64,000 nucleotides of DNA, from positions 20,338,846 through 20,402,845 of the forward strand of contig NC_088779.1 of assembly GCF_954871325.1 (NCBI RefSeq), given 5' to 3'. This document shows, one piece after another, positions 24,201 through 36,962 of the stretch. Numbering within the stretch: the first letter of the stretch is position 1; every line of letters starts with the position of its first letter. The position numbers were made by a program, and so were the translations under genes. Origin of the DNA: Gordionus sp. m RMFG-2023. Taxonomy: Eukaryota > Nematomorpha > Gordioida > Chordodea > Parachordodidae. Under the pieces are notes generated by a model. It made no database searches. It was not told where the DNA came from and saw only the letters and a program-made list of their open reading frames with translations.

Positions 24201-24877
24201 ATGGCTTAAGAGTACGGTTACTAAAATGAAAAACCAGTATCAACGAGTAAAATCATTTTAGGAAAAGAAATAATAGACGATAAGAATAAAAAAAATATTA
24301 TTATTCCAATAATGTGTAATTTTACTTCCATATAGAATTTTTTTTAAATTTACGAACTACTAAAAAGTATATTATAGATAGGGAAATGCAAACTCGCGTA
24401 TTATCAATTAAGTTAGAAATAGAAAAAAATTACTAAAGTAAAAAATCCAAATGAAAAATAACAATTGACTTTTTATTAAAACTAAAAACATTATGTAATG
24501 AATAGTAATAACGGGAAAAATACTAGGTGGGATTTCTTAAGGAAAGGACAGACTATTAGAAACAAACTATAATAGTTATTTGAATTGCTATTTATGACTT
24601 TTTATAATTATTATTAAACAAAAATTTCACAAGGAGAAGGATTTCTTGAATAATAAAAAACGGAAACAAGATAAAACGAGGAAGAAATTTTTGTTTTGCG
24701 AAAGGAACGTGAAGACAAGAAAAAAATATAAATTATGAACAAAGCAAGAGGGAAACATAATGAGACACGGAGTAAAAGATATAAGAAAAAAAATATTTTT
24801 CATAAACAGAAAACATAAATCAAACAAAACACCGGCTGCTAAAAAATAAAGATTTTGAGAAAATAAAAAGAAAACAT

Positions 24878-25480
24878 AGGCGCCGAAAAAATTTAAAGAA
24901 ATATATTACAAATTGTTGAGAAATATATAAAGTGAGATAGCTAAATTTAGAAGAATCTATATAAAATTTTATAGTAATAATTTTGAGAAAATTTTTGAGA
25001 AGGAGTTTAATAATAATAATTTTTGAGAAGGAGATTAATTACTAGTAGAGTTGATATATTCATAGAAGAGCCAAAATAAATTTTAAGCAAAAATAAATTT
25101 TATAGAAGAACAAAAATGAAATTTAAACAAAATTAAATTTTATTAAACCAACCTTAATTTAAAAACAAAAATGAAATTTAAACAAAATTAAATTTTATTA
25201 AACCAACCTTAATTTAAAAAACTATCAAGCATAGGCGCCGAAGAAATTAAAAGAAATTTATTACAAATTGATAAGAAATATATGAAGTGATAGGTGATAG
25301 CTAAATTTAGAGAAACAATATAATTGTTTATAATAATTTTAAGGAGTTTAATTACTAAAGAGTTGATATATTTATAGATGAACAGAAATAAATTTTAAAC
25401 AAAATTAATATTTATAGAAGAACAAAAATAAATTTTAAACAAATTTAAATTTTATTTAACCCAACCTTAATTCGAAAACT
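24878..25480. repeat. Tandem duplication with period about 352 bp
   Basis: The second copy starts at about 25,230 with AGGCGCCGAAGAAATT, matching AGGCGCCGAAAAAATTT at 24,879. Matching continues through ATTACAAATTG, a GATAGCTAAATTTAGA block and AACAAAATTAA. Inside the first copy a 60-bp stretch (25,100-25,220) is itself duplicated. Confidence 0.75.
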
Positions 25481-26180
25481 GGGGAAAACGAAAAATTTAC
25501 ATAATATAATATTTATATGACGTTAAAAGTCAATGTATATAATGTAATATGTTAGGGTTGATAAGTCAAAATCTTTGTCTAAATTAGACAAATAATTATA
25601 TTATGTAATTTATATAGGTTAAAAACTTGTCTAAGTTAAACTAATAATTATATAATGTAATTTATATAATGCTGAGGAGTCTAATAATTGTAGGATGTAA
25701 TTTATATATAATGTTAAATAATATAATGTTGAACATCATTAATTTAGTTTAGAAACTCATAAATGTTAAATAATATAAGGTTAAACATCGTTGTTTTAGT
25801 TTAGAAACTCATAAAATCACTGAAATTCACTAAATTTAACAAAAGTGAAACTAAAAATCATTTGAGAGCTGATAAAAATAACAAATTTAACTAATATTGT
25901 TGATAAGCAAAACATTATCTAAATTAGTCTAATAATTATATAATGTAATTTATATATAATGTTTATATAATGTAATTTATATATAATGTTGAGTCAAAAA
26001 TCCTTTAGTTAGTATAAAAACTCATAAGATTTAAATCAAAATATCATTGGAGTAGTTTAAAAACTCCTAAAATCTCTAAATACCACTAAAATTAACATAT
26101 GTGAAGCTAAAAACATTTTGAGCTGATAAATATCAAAAATTGACTAATATAGATGTGAACTAAAAACATTTAAGAGCTGA

Positions 26181-26373
26181 CAAAATATCAATATATATAT
26201 AATTTAATATGTAGTGTTAATAAAAGATTTTGATTTAGAGGAGTCACATTTTATTTATGTTACTATATATACTAATACAAAATATCAATATATATATAAT
26301 TTAATATGTAGTGTTAATAAAAGATTTTGATTTAGAGGAGTCACATTTTATTTATGTTATTATATATACTAAT
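26181..26373. repeat. Near-identical tandem duplication, period 97 bp
   Basis: Two adjacent copies beginning CAAAATATCAATATATATA, almost identical throughout, ending GGAGTCACATTTTATTTATG and TATATATACTAAT. The near-identity marks a recent event. Confidence 0.85.
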
Positions 26374-26616
26374 CTAATATACTTTAGTGTGAAATTTAAA
26401 ACACACTTTACTTTGGTGTGAAATCTAATTAGATCGTCAATATGTTCCATTTTATGCTTTCCTACATTTAGTTAACTTATTTTTAGAAAAGCAAAAGTGA
26501 AGTGATTTATTGGTATCAAAGATAATGTTTAATATAATCATGTTATTGAAATTGAAATTTTCTTTTCTTTTGTTATTTTAATAACATTTGTCAAGATTAG
26601 TTTATTTAATTATAAT

Positions 26617-27047
26617 ATGTCTCTTATGGGTACGGTTAAATGTTAAAAGTTAAAATAAAAAAATATTTTTTTAGAAAAAGTAAAAGAAGAACTGAAATAT
26701 ATATTTGAAATTCCATGTCTTAAACAAACAATATTTTACAGCATTTTTGGTGCATCTGCATCAAGTATTGGTTATTTTTTAATAACAAGTTTGATATATC
26801 TTAGATTTTAATTTTTTCCCTTTATTGGCTAAATTTTATTTTGATTAACAAAATTTACCACTATTTTTGAATTAATCAATGACTTATACAGTTAAATATA
26901 TTAATATTAGGCAATAGAAGAAAAATGAATACAATATTTATGGTTTCTTTTGGTACTATATATTTTGGATTCTTTAGTTTCTGTCGTATAAATGAATTTA
27001 AAAAAGCCAAATTATTAACTATAAAAGATAAATGTTCCCAATTTTGA
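26617..27047 (+). CDS. COX20: COX20-like cytochrome c oxidase assembly protein
   Basis: Three exons, 26,617-26,629, 26,675-26,788 and 26,911-27,047 (264 nt, 87 residues), joined by GT-AG introns of 45 and 122 bp with consistent phase. COX20 (FAM36A) is an inner mitochondrial membrane chaperone for the COX2 subunit of complex IV. The protein matches the family core: EIPCLKQTIFYSIFGASASS (family pattern TPCxRxSxLxGxxxG), then GYFLITSNRRKMNT for the GHFLFTSRIRRS segment, then a second hydrophobic segment (FMVSFGTIYFGFFSF) and CRINEFKKAK for CRYNYAKQR. Two membrane segments fit the known topology. It is shorter than the 118-residue human protein at both ends. The 13-nt first exon (M-S-L-M) is the least certain part. 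No neighbour suggests co-regulation. Confidence 0.82.
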
Positions 27048-27692
27048 AATCATTCCTATATAATATAATTATATACAAAAGATTGTAAATATATTCACAC
27101 CTTTTAATATTATTTATTAAATTTGTGAGTTTTAATAAGATATTAACTTATATATATATAAACATTAAATATAAATGTGTATTTTTGTATTATCAATTAA
27201 TAAATTTTGGAAGAATTTAGTTTTATTTTTAATACAGAACCAACTAAAATTTTTAAAATAAATTCTTTTTATATCATTTTTGATTGTGTAAATACAAATT
27301 TAAACATAAATAAAAATATATAAATAAGGTTTTTTTTCTGTTCATTTGTTTCTTTATTTGGGTAAATATAATGAATTTACCCATGACAAATAACAAAAAA
27401 AAATATTTATAAATAAGGATGAATCAGATGTAACCAGAGGATAAACCCTTACCCTTTTTAAGAAATAACTTTAAATTTTATAAAATATTAGCATTTTATT
27501 AATTAATTTTAATCAGGGGTCCAAACAAATGCATTTTTAGATTCTTGTTCTGTTCCTAAAAAAATATGCTACATTTATGTTTAAAAGCTTTGGATGTTCT
27601 AGAAAATTAATTTATTCATCAATCTTTATAAGGTTGTGTCCAATGTTAAATTTATAAAAATTTTCTTAGTTTCAAAAGTTTGTTTATATTAA

Positions 27693-27813
27693 TGTGATGC
27701 AAAATCACTCCATTTGATACGATTTTTAAAAATGGCTAACTAAGTATTCTATTGGTTAAATTGAGTTAACCATTTTTAGAAATCAGCTCAAATGGTGTCA
27801 TTTTGCATTAATC
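27693..27813. mobile_element. Small hAT MITE with 8-bp target duplication
   Basis: A 121-bp element flanked by TATATTAA on both sides (27,685-27,692 and 27,814-27,821). Ends TGTGATGCAAAATCACTCC and, in reverse complement, GATTAATGCAAAATGACACC, with a CCATTTGA block following each. Same terminal family as the element at 650. Confidence 0.72.
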
Positions 27814-27848
27814 TATATTAATATATTTTCTAAAAGGTAATAATTTAT

Positions 27849-28390
27849 TAGAGATAAATTGGATTTAATTTTTTCACTAGTACCAGATCCTTAATTTTTT
27901 TATTTACCTGGCCAAGTCAGGTACCAGATATTATAAAAAGTATAATTCTTTTATGAATTGGATTTAATTTTTTCACTAGACCAGATCCTTAATTTTTTTA
28001 TTTACCTGGCCAAGTCAGGATGTTATAAAAAGTATTTATTAATTCTTTTATATGTAGAATTTTAATTTAAAAGTATATTTAATTCAAAATCAAAAAAGTA
28101 TATTTAAATTTATTAATATATCTTCAATAATAGAATAAATATAATTAATCTACAGTATTCAATATTTTATTTATCTAAAGATGTTTTTGGTGTTGTCACT
28201 ACTTTGTTTATTAATTTGACATATTTTAAGCAATAAAATAATGTTTAAAAATATTTATTTATAAATCTTCATTTTAATTAAATAAATATGTTAATATATA
28301 TTTTACAAAGAAAGTTAAGATCCAAATATTTAAAAGAACTGCCAGATCGATAGAGAAGATCTGAGCCTAACCAAATCTGGTACATCTCTA
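27849..28390. mobile_element. hAT MITE with internal tandem duplication
   Basis: Right end, reverse complement, is TAGAGATGTACCAGATTTGG; left end starts TAGAGAT and is followed by TACCAGATCC. Flanks TAATTTAT and GCATTTAT agree at 6 of 8. The left part contains two tandem copies (period about 105 bp) of a segment from TTGGATTTAATTTTTTCACT to TATAAAAAGTAT. A copy of its interior lies in opposite orientation at 50,564-50,925. Confidence 0.65.
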
Positions 28391-28786
28391 GCATTTATAT
28401 TTGTGCAGTTGTGTTAATATAAATTTGAGTATCAGAAAACAGCCTTCCACAATAAATTGGACCAAAATTATCCATTGATCTAAAACTTGAATTTGGGCTT
28501 AAAATAAATTATATTTTCACTTATTTTTTTAAAATAAAATGATGATTAGAATTTCTATGATAAGGATATAACTAACGAAAATGTATTTAATTTAATCTTT
28601 TAAAATTAAAATCTGTGTGTCGCACTCAAGCCAAAAAAGAATCAATTTTAAGGACTTTTGTTCCATTCATTTAATAAGTTATTTATTCCCATTTCATTTA
28701 TTAACCCATTTTTAATAGGTTTTATCTCAATCCAATATATTTTATTGTTATATGATTTTATTTTTAAAGTTACCACAGACAAAATA

Positions 28787-29066
28787 GGTTCCATGTCAAT
28801 TCAGTGAAACTTTTATCGCGAAACACTTTTTCGCGAAACTTTCATCGCGAATGTCGTTTATCGCGAATGAATTTTATAGCGAAACTTTTATTGCGAATCC
28901 ACATTATCGAATACTTTTCCGCGAAAACAATATAGCGAAACTCTTATCGCAAAACCTTTAAAGCGAATACATTAGAGCGAAATTTTTATCGCGAAAATTT
29001 TATAGCGAAGTCAATATCGCGAAGACAATATAGCGAAAACTATTTCGCGAAATATAACGCGGCCTA
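28787..29066 (+). repeat. Left terminal repeat arm (TCGCGAA array)
   Basis: About 280 bp of degenerate units of 12-18 bp in which GCGAA alternates with T/A-rich spacers, such as TTTATCGCGAATG and TATAGCGAAAC. The right arm (about 35,880-36,217) is the reverse complement with the same order next to the terminus. It contrasts strongly in CpG content with the neighbouring DNA. Confidence 0.85.
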
Positions 29067-31369
29067 TTATTATTTTTTTATTTCTATTAAAATAATTTAT
29101 TTTATTTATATTTTTATTTAATGTTAATATTTTATTTATCAACAAATAAACATATTATATGATATATATTTTTTTATTTATCTATTATAATAATACTCAA
29201 AAAACGTCAATCAAATTAAGCCAATAGTGTTCTTTTAAAAAAAATTTGTCCAATAAAAAAGATTTTAGGGTAATCGGTCCAATAGTAATCATGTAACAAC
29301 CTTAACATTCATTCAATTTTATAACACATTTCTTTATCATAAGGTTAAATTTTTTATAGTTTATATAGTTAACCTACAGAAAACGTTAATATATTGGAGT
29401 ATTCAAGTCTTTTAAAATTGGATTCAAAGAAATTTAAACTTCAAACTGGGTAGAATAAAGAAGAGTTTTAATGTCACATTATGTTTCTAGGAATTGGGTA
29501 AAACAAGTTTGTTATCAAAACTATTTTTAAAGTATACTTTGATAAACTTTTTGAATATTTTAATTTTTTTTAAAACGTAAATGTGTTCAAAGTGTTGTTA
29601 TTAATTTGTGAAAATTTTAAGGATTTTTTTAAAACATTTTGGTTAAAATAAAATTTTATTTAATTATTATTCAATAATTTTTTTGGATTTAAAGAAAAGT
29701 TATTTGGAAAATAGAATAATATTTCTTAAAATAATAAAAATAAAATCTATCTCCAGAGGTCTTAAAAGCATTTTAATAATTTTTTATGATAACTGTAGGT
29801 TTTATATGAAATTCATGTATATATTTAATAGTTCCTTTCTAAAATAATCATTTTTATTATTATTCCAAAACTGGAGATAGAGATACCAAATTTAATTTTA
29901 TAATTTGTAACTAAATAATAAATCATTTGGAAAGATGGTAGTTTGTTTAAAATTTAAATTAGGATGGACATATTTTCAGCATAGTATTTTTTTATGTATT
30001 CATGAATTTCATATAATGATAGGTAAATCAGATATTTCCCCTTCTTTTGATGATAATTTTGAAAAATTTTCTCAATTAATGTATACATATATTAGACAGA
30101 TTTAATTCTTATAAACCTCTTACTATTTTTCAGGATCCAAGGAAAAAATTAATTATTCTCAGTTTTCCTGGGCTTGGGAAATAATTACACAATTAATTTG
30201 GACTTGGATGTAGCTTTCTAAACATTTTTCAAAAAATTTTTTAATTTTAAATATGGGCTAGAAAGTGGCCTGAAACTTTTGAAGACATGGTCAGGCCTGA
30301 TCAAAAACCAAGGCCCATGCAACTTTCATATTCTGACTGTATTTTTAAATGCATTGTGACTTTTTATATATTTTATTTCAGTTCTCAACTACCAAAATTA
30401 TTATGGTCTTTGGCAGGTTTGAGAAAATTTTCCCAAGTGCATGGACCTGGCTTGGGAATTTTTTTAATATTAGGCATAGGTATAATATTTGACACAGAAT
30501 ATTTATATGGCCCTCAGGTAAAAGCTAATTTAAATATTATTTTTATTCAAAAAAATAGTATTCACTCTTAGTCTAAATGGGTTGGCCTTGATCTGAAGTA
30601 GGGGTGAGCTGGGTTAAGATAGAATAAAAAAATAGATACGGTTTTTAGAGATTTACCTATCTCCAGTGGAAAAAAATTTTGAAAATTACTATGGGTTGGC
30701 CAGGTTTGAGAAAATTTTTTATATAATTATTATTGGACTGGGCTTGGAAAATATTTTTATAAATTATATTGGGCTGGGCTTGGGGAAAATTATTATGAGC
30801 TTAGACGTTTGATAATTTTTTTATTATTAACTATAGTCAGACATTGGCCTAAACAAGTTATTTTGCAGGCCTGGGCTCGGCCTGATCAATAAATCAAGGC
30901 CCATGAAAATCTGATTTTTTATTGTATTTATGATTATTTAAATGTTTTATTTCAGTTCTCAACTACCAAAATTATTATGATCTTTCATTGGGCTTGAATG
31001 AATTTTTTAAAATTATTATGGCTTTGTACTTTACCTGGGAATTTTTTTTAATATTAAATATTAGATATAAATGATCAGTAAATTTATCATATTGGTATTA
31101 TCAAGGAAAAGCTTTAAAGTATTTAGTCTTAGTTTTAATGGATTTCATTTAAATACCAGGAGCTAACCAGTAGAATGATAGGTAAATCAGATATTTACCC
31201 TTCATTTGATGATTTTGAGGAGGGGGTAAAAAGAATAAAATTGGATTTTATTTTCAAATAACAGGTAACATCTAGCATAAATATAAGAAGAAAATTCTCA
31301 TTCCCCGTCATTTTTGACGAGCTATCTACTAGTATTATTATATTATGAAACGAAAATGGATTTCTTTTA
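29067..31369. other. Left-arm-only segment with direct duplication
   Basis: Absent from the right arm. Two related segments (about 30,285-30,470 and 30,862-31,045) share GGCCTGATCAA-AA-CAAGGCCCATG then TTTATTTCAGTTCTCAACTACC. A further pair, AATGATAGGTAAATCAGATATT, occurs near 30,016 and 31,179 so that the inner duplication lies between outer ones. GGGCTTGG-like motifs resemble GC-rich MITEs. No gene seen. Confidence 0.55.
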
Positions 31370-31729
31370 TTTGATGTTTTTTTGATAAAAAAATGATAAG
31401 CTACTATTGTAATATTATTTTTGTTACAATTTATTAGTGATTTTCACGACCAAAATTTTTAACAAAAAATACTTTTAAAAGTTCTAAAAGATTTTTGAAC
31501 ATATTTTGATAAAAATTTTAAATCTTTTTTAAGGAATTCTTAAGTGAGTTTTATTATAAATAAACAATCTTTTTTGGTGATCATTTTTGTAATATTATCT
31601 AGTATATTAAAAGAGGTGGATTTTCTTAATAATATTTTTTAAAATATTTTTATTTAACTTATTTATGTTATTTTATATGATCTTTTTAAGGAAAATAATT
31701 TAATCTTACAATTTTTTATTCGTTATTGA

Positions 31730-32510
31730 AGATGTTCCTTGGAAAAATGACAATTATCATAATCGGTATTTTTAAACATATTAGATTTTTTTACGGTAAA
31801 ATATGTATTTTAACATGTTAAATTAAAATTTCAATTAAGATGCACCATATAAAAGTGACAATTATCATAATCGTTATTTTTAAAGTTTTTTAAATTTTTT
31901 TGACGTAAATCGGCTAAAATAAGTATTGCTAACATCTATTAATAAAACTTCAGTGAAGATGTACCCTAGATAAGTAACAATTGTCATAATCCTTATTTTT
32001 AAAGTTTTTTGAATTATTTTGATGCAAATGAGTAAAAATATAGATTGTAAACTTGTTAAATTAAAATTTCATGAAGATATACCACAGAAAAGTGACAATT
32101 ATATAATCTTTATTTTTAAACTTTTTTTGACGTAAATGGGCCAAAATAAGTATTGTTAACATGTTAAAATAAAATTTCAGTGAAAATCTACCCTAGATAA
32201 GTGAGTCATAATCGTTGTTTTTAAAGTTTTTTGAAATTTTTTGATACAAATGGATAAAAATATAGATTGTAAAAATGTCAAATTAAAATTTCATGAAGAT
32301 GTACCATATAAAAGTGACAATTGTCATAATCGTTATTTATAAAAGTTTTTAAATTTTTTTGAAGCAAATGGGCTAAAATATAAATTGCTAACATGTTAAA
32401 ATAATATTTCAGTGAAGATGTACCCTAGATAAGTGACAATAGTCATAATCGTTATTTTTATAATTTTTGAATTTTGGACAAAAATATTTCCATGCTCATA
32501 ATCGTTATTC
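31730..32510 (+). repeat. Satellite array, about 7 units of about 110 bp
   Basis: Degenerate units containing TGACAATTGTCATAATCG, a GTTATTTTTAAAG stretch, an A/T-rich spacer with GCAAATGGG or GTAAATGGG, AACATGTTAAA and GAAGATGTACC. Each unit holds the short palindrome ACAATTGT. Confidence 0.85.
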
Positions 32511-32869
32511 CTTTTATCCTGCTTAAAATTTGATAAAATTATGTAAAGTGATTATTAAAGATAGTTGTAATCTATGCTAAATTCTAAACTTTTAAGATAT
32601 GGATTCACAATCTTATTCCTTTAATTAACAAATTTTAATTCTACATTATATAAATTTATAACCTTGCATTCATTAGCAAATATTTTTATATGCTCGTGGC
32701 AAAATAGTGCTGAGTCTGAATTCAGGATAGGATTTTTATAGAACTTAAAAACCATATGAATATTATTTAGTAATATGATACAATCAACTTACTATAAATT
32801 TAATGTTAAGATTTTATTTTTATAAACATATGGTTAAAATGGATTACAATCTATATTTAACCCATTTAC

Positions 32870-34385
32870 ATCAAAGAACTTTAAAAATAACGATTATAAC
32901 AATTGTCACTTTTAATGGTATATCTTTTGAAATTTTAATTTAGCATGTTTACAATCAATATTTTTACCCATTTGCAACAAAAAAATTCAAAAAAACTTTA
33001 TTAACAACGATTATGACAATTGTAACTTATCTATGGTACATCTTCACTGAAATTTTATTTTAACATGTAAGCAATTTATATTTTTCCCCATTTGCATCTA
33101 AAAAATTCAAAAAGTTATAAAATAACGATTATGACAATTCTCACTTTTCTATGGTATATCTTCATGAAATTCTAATTTAACATGTTTATAATCTATATTT
33201 TTACCCATTTGCGTTAAAAAAATACAAATAACTTTAAAATAACGATTTTGACAATTGTCACATATCTAAGGTACATTTTCACTGAAGTTTTATTTAAATA
33301 TGTTATCAACACTTATTTTGGCTCATTTACGTTAAACGAAATTTAAAAATAATGATTATGATAATTGTCACTTATCTAGGGTATAACTTCCTGAATTTTT
33401 ATTTAATGCTAGCAATACTCTTTTTAACTTATTTTAGTCAAATATTCAAAAAACTTTAAAAATAAAGATTATGACAATTGTCACTTTTCAATGTTACATC
33501 TTCATGAAATTTTAATTTAGCATGTTTACAATCTATATTTTTACCTATTTGCAACAAAAAAATTCAAAATAAAGAACGATTATGACAATTGTAACTTATC
33601 TATGGTACATCTTCACTGAAATTTTATTTTAACATGTTAGCAATACTTATTTTAGCCCATTTACGTCAAAAAAATTCAAAAAAGTTATAAAATAACGATT
33701 ATGACAATTGTCACTTTTATATGGTACATCTTCATGAAATTTTAATTTAACATGTTTACTATGTATGTTTTTACGAATTTACGTTAAAAATAATGATTAT
33801 GATAATTATCACTTATCTAGGGTACATCTTCACTGAAGTTTTATTTAAACATACTAGCAATACTTATTTTAACCCATTTTGCAACAAAAAAATTCAAAAA
33901 ACTTTATAAACAACGATTATGACAATTGTCACTTTTCAATGGTAGATCTTCCTGAAATTTTAATTAAGCTTGTTTACAATCTATATTTTTACCCATTTGC
34001 AACAAAAAAACTTTATAAACAACGATTATGACAATTGTAACTTATATCTATGGTACATCTTCATTGAAAATTTAGTTTAACATGTAACAATTTATATTTT
34101 TGCCCATTTACGTCAAAAAATTGTAAAAAAACTTTAAAAATAATGATTATGACAATTGTCGCTTTTTTATGGTACATCCTAATGAAATTATAATTTAACA
34201 TGTTAAAAATACATTTTTTTTTGCCCATTACCGTTAAAAAATCTAATATGTTTGAAAATACCGATTATGATAATTGTCATATTTCCAAGGAACATCTTCG
34301 TTGAATTTATAATTTAACATCTTATTACCCTTTTGAGTCAAAAAATCTTAAAAAATAACGAACATGACAATTGTCACATTAAATT
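32870..34385 (-). repeat. Same satellite in inverted orientation, about 14 units
   Basis: Reverse complement of the array at 31,730: AACGATTATGACAATTGTCA, TATGGTACATCTTCA, ATTTAACATGTT and CCCATTTGC recur at 100-115 bp. With the left array it forms a palindrome roughly centred on 32,690, with twice as many units on the right. Confidence 0.85.
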
Positions 34386-34783
34386 ATTTTCCTTAAAAAG
34401 ATCATATAAAATAACATAAATAAGTTGAATATAAATATTTTAAAAAAAATTATTTAGAAAACCCACCTCTAATATCCTTAAGAAATAGATAATATAAAAT
34501 AACATAAATAAGTTGAATATAAATATTTAAAAAAAAATTATTTAGAAAAACCTACCTCTTTTAATATACTTAAGAAATAGATAATTTACAAAAATGATAA
34601 AAAACTATAATAGATTTACTTAAAAATTGTATATATTTATAATAAATTTCACAAAAGAATTCCTCAAAAAAAATATATTTACAAAGAAGATTTAAAATTT
34701 TTATCAAAATATGTTCAAAAATCTTTTTGAACTTCAAGAAATATTTTTTACTTAAAATCTTAGGCGTGAAAATCACTAATAAA

Positions 34784-35790
34784 TAGTGCTGTAAACATTT
34801 TTAAAAAAATCGAACGCGTTCAACGTTCATTGACAAAAATCGAACGCGTTCACATTCACGTTCAAATTCAAAAAAAGGAACGCGTTCATGCGTTCAAAAT
34901 TTTATGATAAATTTTTTTTTAAATTTAATTTAATATAAATAAATGCCTTATATTTTTCAACACAATATATTAGCCATGATAAAAAAATAATAGTTTTATT
35001 TTGATAATATAATTATAAATACAATATAATAGAGCGATAAAAAAATAAATTTATAAATTTTTTTTCTTAAATACTAATATTAAAATGCCTTATTATAATT
35101 AACTATATATATATATTATGTAATTATTTTTACTTAGAACAATTAAAATAAATTATTAACTGGCTATATAGTTATTTATACATATATAAAATAAAATAAT
35201 TAATGTTACATTCAGATGTCTTTTTAAATTGGAGCTTGAAGATGTTGACACTGATATAATACTTTTTGGACACATTTTACATTTGTTTTGATTTTAAAAC
35301 AGTGAAATATTTTTGATATTTGGGCCATGGTAATTCTAATTCATCTAATATTGAATTTTGATTTTCAGAATCTGATGATGAAATATTTTTATCCATGCAA
35401 ATGCTAATCTATTAAATTAAAATATAAAATATTCAAATTAATAAACTTTAATCTTATCTTCTCTAGCAGTAGCACGTTATGGTACGTTAATTGCAATATG
35501 AAAGAGGAAAAAGTAAAAACAGCTGATTAAAAAATATAAGACTTTTTTGTTAAAAAATTGGATTAAATATTAATTTTTCAAATAAATAAAAATATAGGAT
35601 TTTGTTAAAAAATGCGGATTAATATTAATTTTTCAAATAAATAAAAATAAAAAGTGTTTTTAAAATTGAACGAACGTAAAATTGAACGCGTTCATCAAAG
35701 AAAAGGAACGCGTTCAAAGTTCGTAGGAACGCCGTTCATCACCTTTTTTCAAAAAAACGAACTTCGTGAACGCGTTCGTTTACAACACTA
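34784..35790. mobile_element. hAT element inserted in the foldback right arm
   Basis: A 1,007-bp insert flanked by an exact CTAATAAA duplication (34,776-34,783, 35,791-35,798). Ends TAGTGCTGTAAAC and, in reverse complement, TAGTGTTGTAAACGAACGCG. GAACGCGTTCA motifs repeat inside both ends. The central 0.8 kb has no recognisable transposase. Its removal restores the inverted symmetry of the foldback arms. Confidence 0.9.
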
Positions 35791-36226
35791 CTAATAAATT
35801 GTAACAAAAATAATATTACAATAGTAGCATATCATTTTTTATTAAAAAACATCAAATAATAAATAATATGTTGTTTTCCTTTAAATAAATGCATTCGCAA
35901 TATATTTATTATTTCGCAGTAATGCGCTCGCGATAATGACTTCGCGCAAACATATTCGCGATAAAAAATTCGCTGTAAAGTATACGCGTTTCGATAAAAT
36001 GTATTTGCTTTAATAAATTCGTGGTTAAGGTTTCGTGGAAATAAAATCGCGGTTAAGGTTTCGCGGAAATAAAATCGCGGTTAAGGTTTCGCGGAAATAA
36101 ATTCGCGACAATGGCTTCGCGAAATTGTCTTCGCTATAAATGTTTCGCAAAAAACTTTTCGCGATAAATGACATTCGCGAAAAAGTGTTTCGCGTTAAAA
36201 GTTTCGCTGAATTGACCTGATTTTGT

Positions 36227-36962
36227 GGAGGCCGATCCGATATTCCATTAAATTGATATCGACCTATAACCGATCCGATATCATATCTAATTGGTATTCT
36301 GTAAAGATACCAATGGTTTTAATTTTTAATATACTTTTTATTAGTATAACATCTATTATTTTACTATACCATAACATATGTCATTTAAATATATTATAAT
36401 GATCAGTTATAGTTTATATTCAATTCAATTGAAATTCTAAAAGTATATAAAATATTTTTATTGATAAATTGCTTATTTGTATAATAAGTAATAACATTAA
36501 TCTATTTACATAATTAGTAATAAACAAATATATTATGAAATTTGAAATTAATAGTTAAAATTAATATATCGAAGATTTCTTTTTAGAAATACCAAAATTT
36601 CCAATTTATCAAAGATCAGTCTGCGGTGATGGGGACTATCAATATCACTTCACTAGCATCACTAAAAAAAGATTCTGAACAGATTATTGAACACTTTTTT
36701 AAACAGAATGCGAAAAAAAATAACTATATGGCAGAATGTTTATTAACTAATTATTACTATTAAAAAAATTAAACATAAAAATGGATTTCGATTTTATTTA
36801 TAAAAATAAATGGTTTTTAGATATAACTTTTTTTAAATTTTGTTAAAAGCGCCATTTTTTATCAGATCGGATCGGAAAATTTTATAATATTTGCCGATAA
36901 CCGATATTTTAAAATGGGCGAAATATCGGCCCGATCTGTTATAAAATATCGGTACATCTCTA
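36227..36962. mobile_element. Left-truncated copy of the 49,553 hAT family
   Basis: Nearly collinear with 49,579-50,263, from GGAGGCCGATCCGA to ATATCGGTACATCTCTA. About the first 25 bp, including the left terminus, is missing, and the break lies within about 10 bp of the foldback element's right end. Confidence 0.8.

Larger units (their letters stand above)
23546..26616. other. Very AT-rich stretch dominated by tandem duplications
   Basis: Runs of A-rich sequence with recurrent ATATAATGTAATTTATATA motifs (25,500-26,000) and three discrete tandem duplications listed separately. Open frames are chance products of A/T-rich codons. No exon was recognised before COX20. Confidence 0.5.
28787..36217. 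mobile_element. Giant foldback-like element (MULE-type ends)
   Basis: The left terminus GGTTCCATGTCAATTCAGTG and the reverse complement of the right terminus (GGTCAATTCAGCGAAAC) match, and both lead into about 280-330 bp of degenerate repeats built on TCGCGAA/TAGCGAA. Inside these arms lies a second inverted pair (about 31,370-31,700 with 34,385-34,783 plus 35,799-35,870), and inside that two satellite arrays in opposite orientation around a spacer near 32,700. The left arm has an extra 2.3 kb (29,070-31,365) absent on the right. The right arm is interrupted by a hAT element. The terminal sequence matches that of the MULE at 58,711. No transposase is visible. No 9-bp target duplication: instead ACAAAAT occurs inverted just outside both ends. 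Confidence 0.7.

Noticed and set aside
23518-24827. Minus-strand frames of 66-80 codons with hydrophobic composition
   Set aside because: T-rich strand of A-rich intergenic DNA; phenylalanine/leucine-rich translation without motifs.
28787-36217. Repeat arrays as CRISPR-like or other spacer-repeat system
   Set aside because: Units are degenerate, of uneven spacing and arranged in inverted pairs; the genome is eukaryotic.
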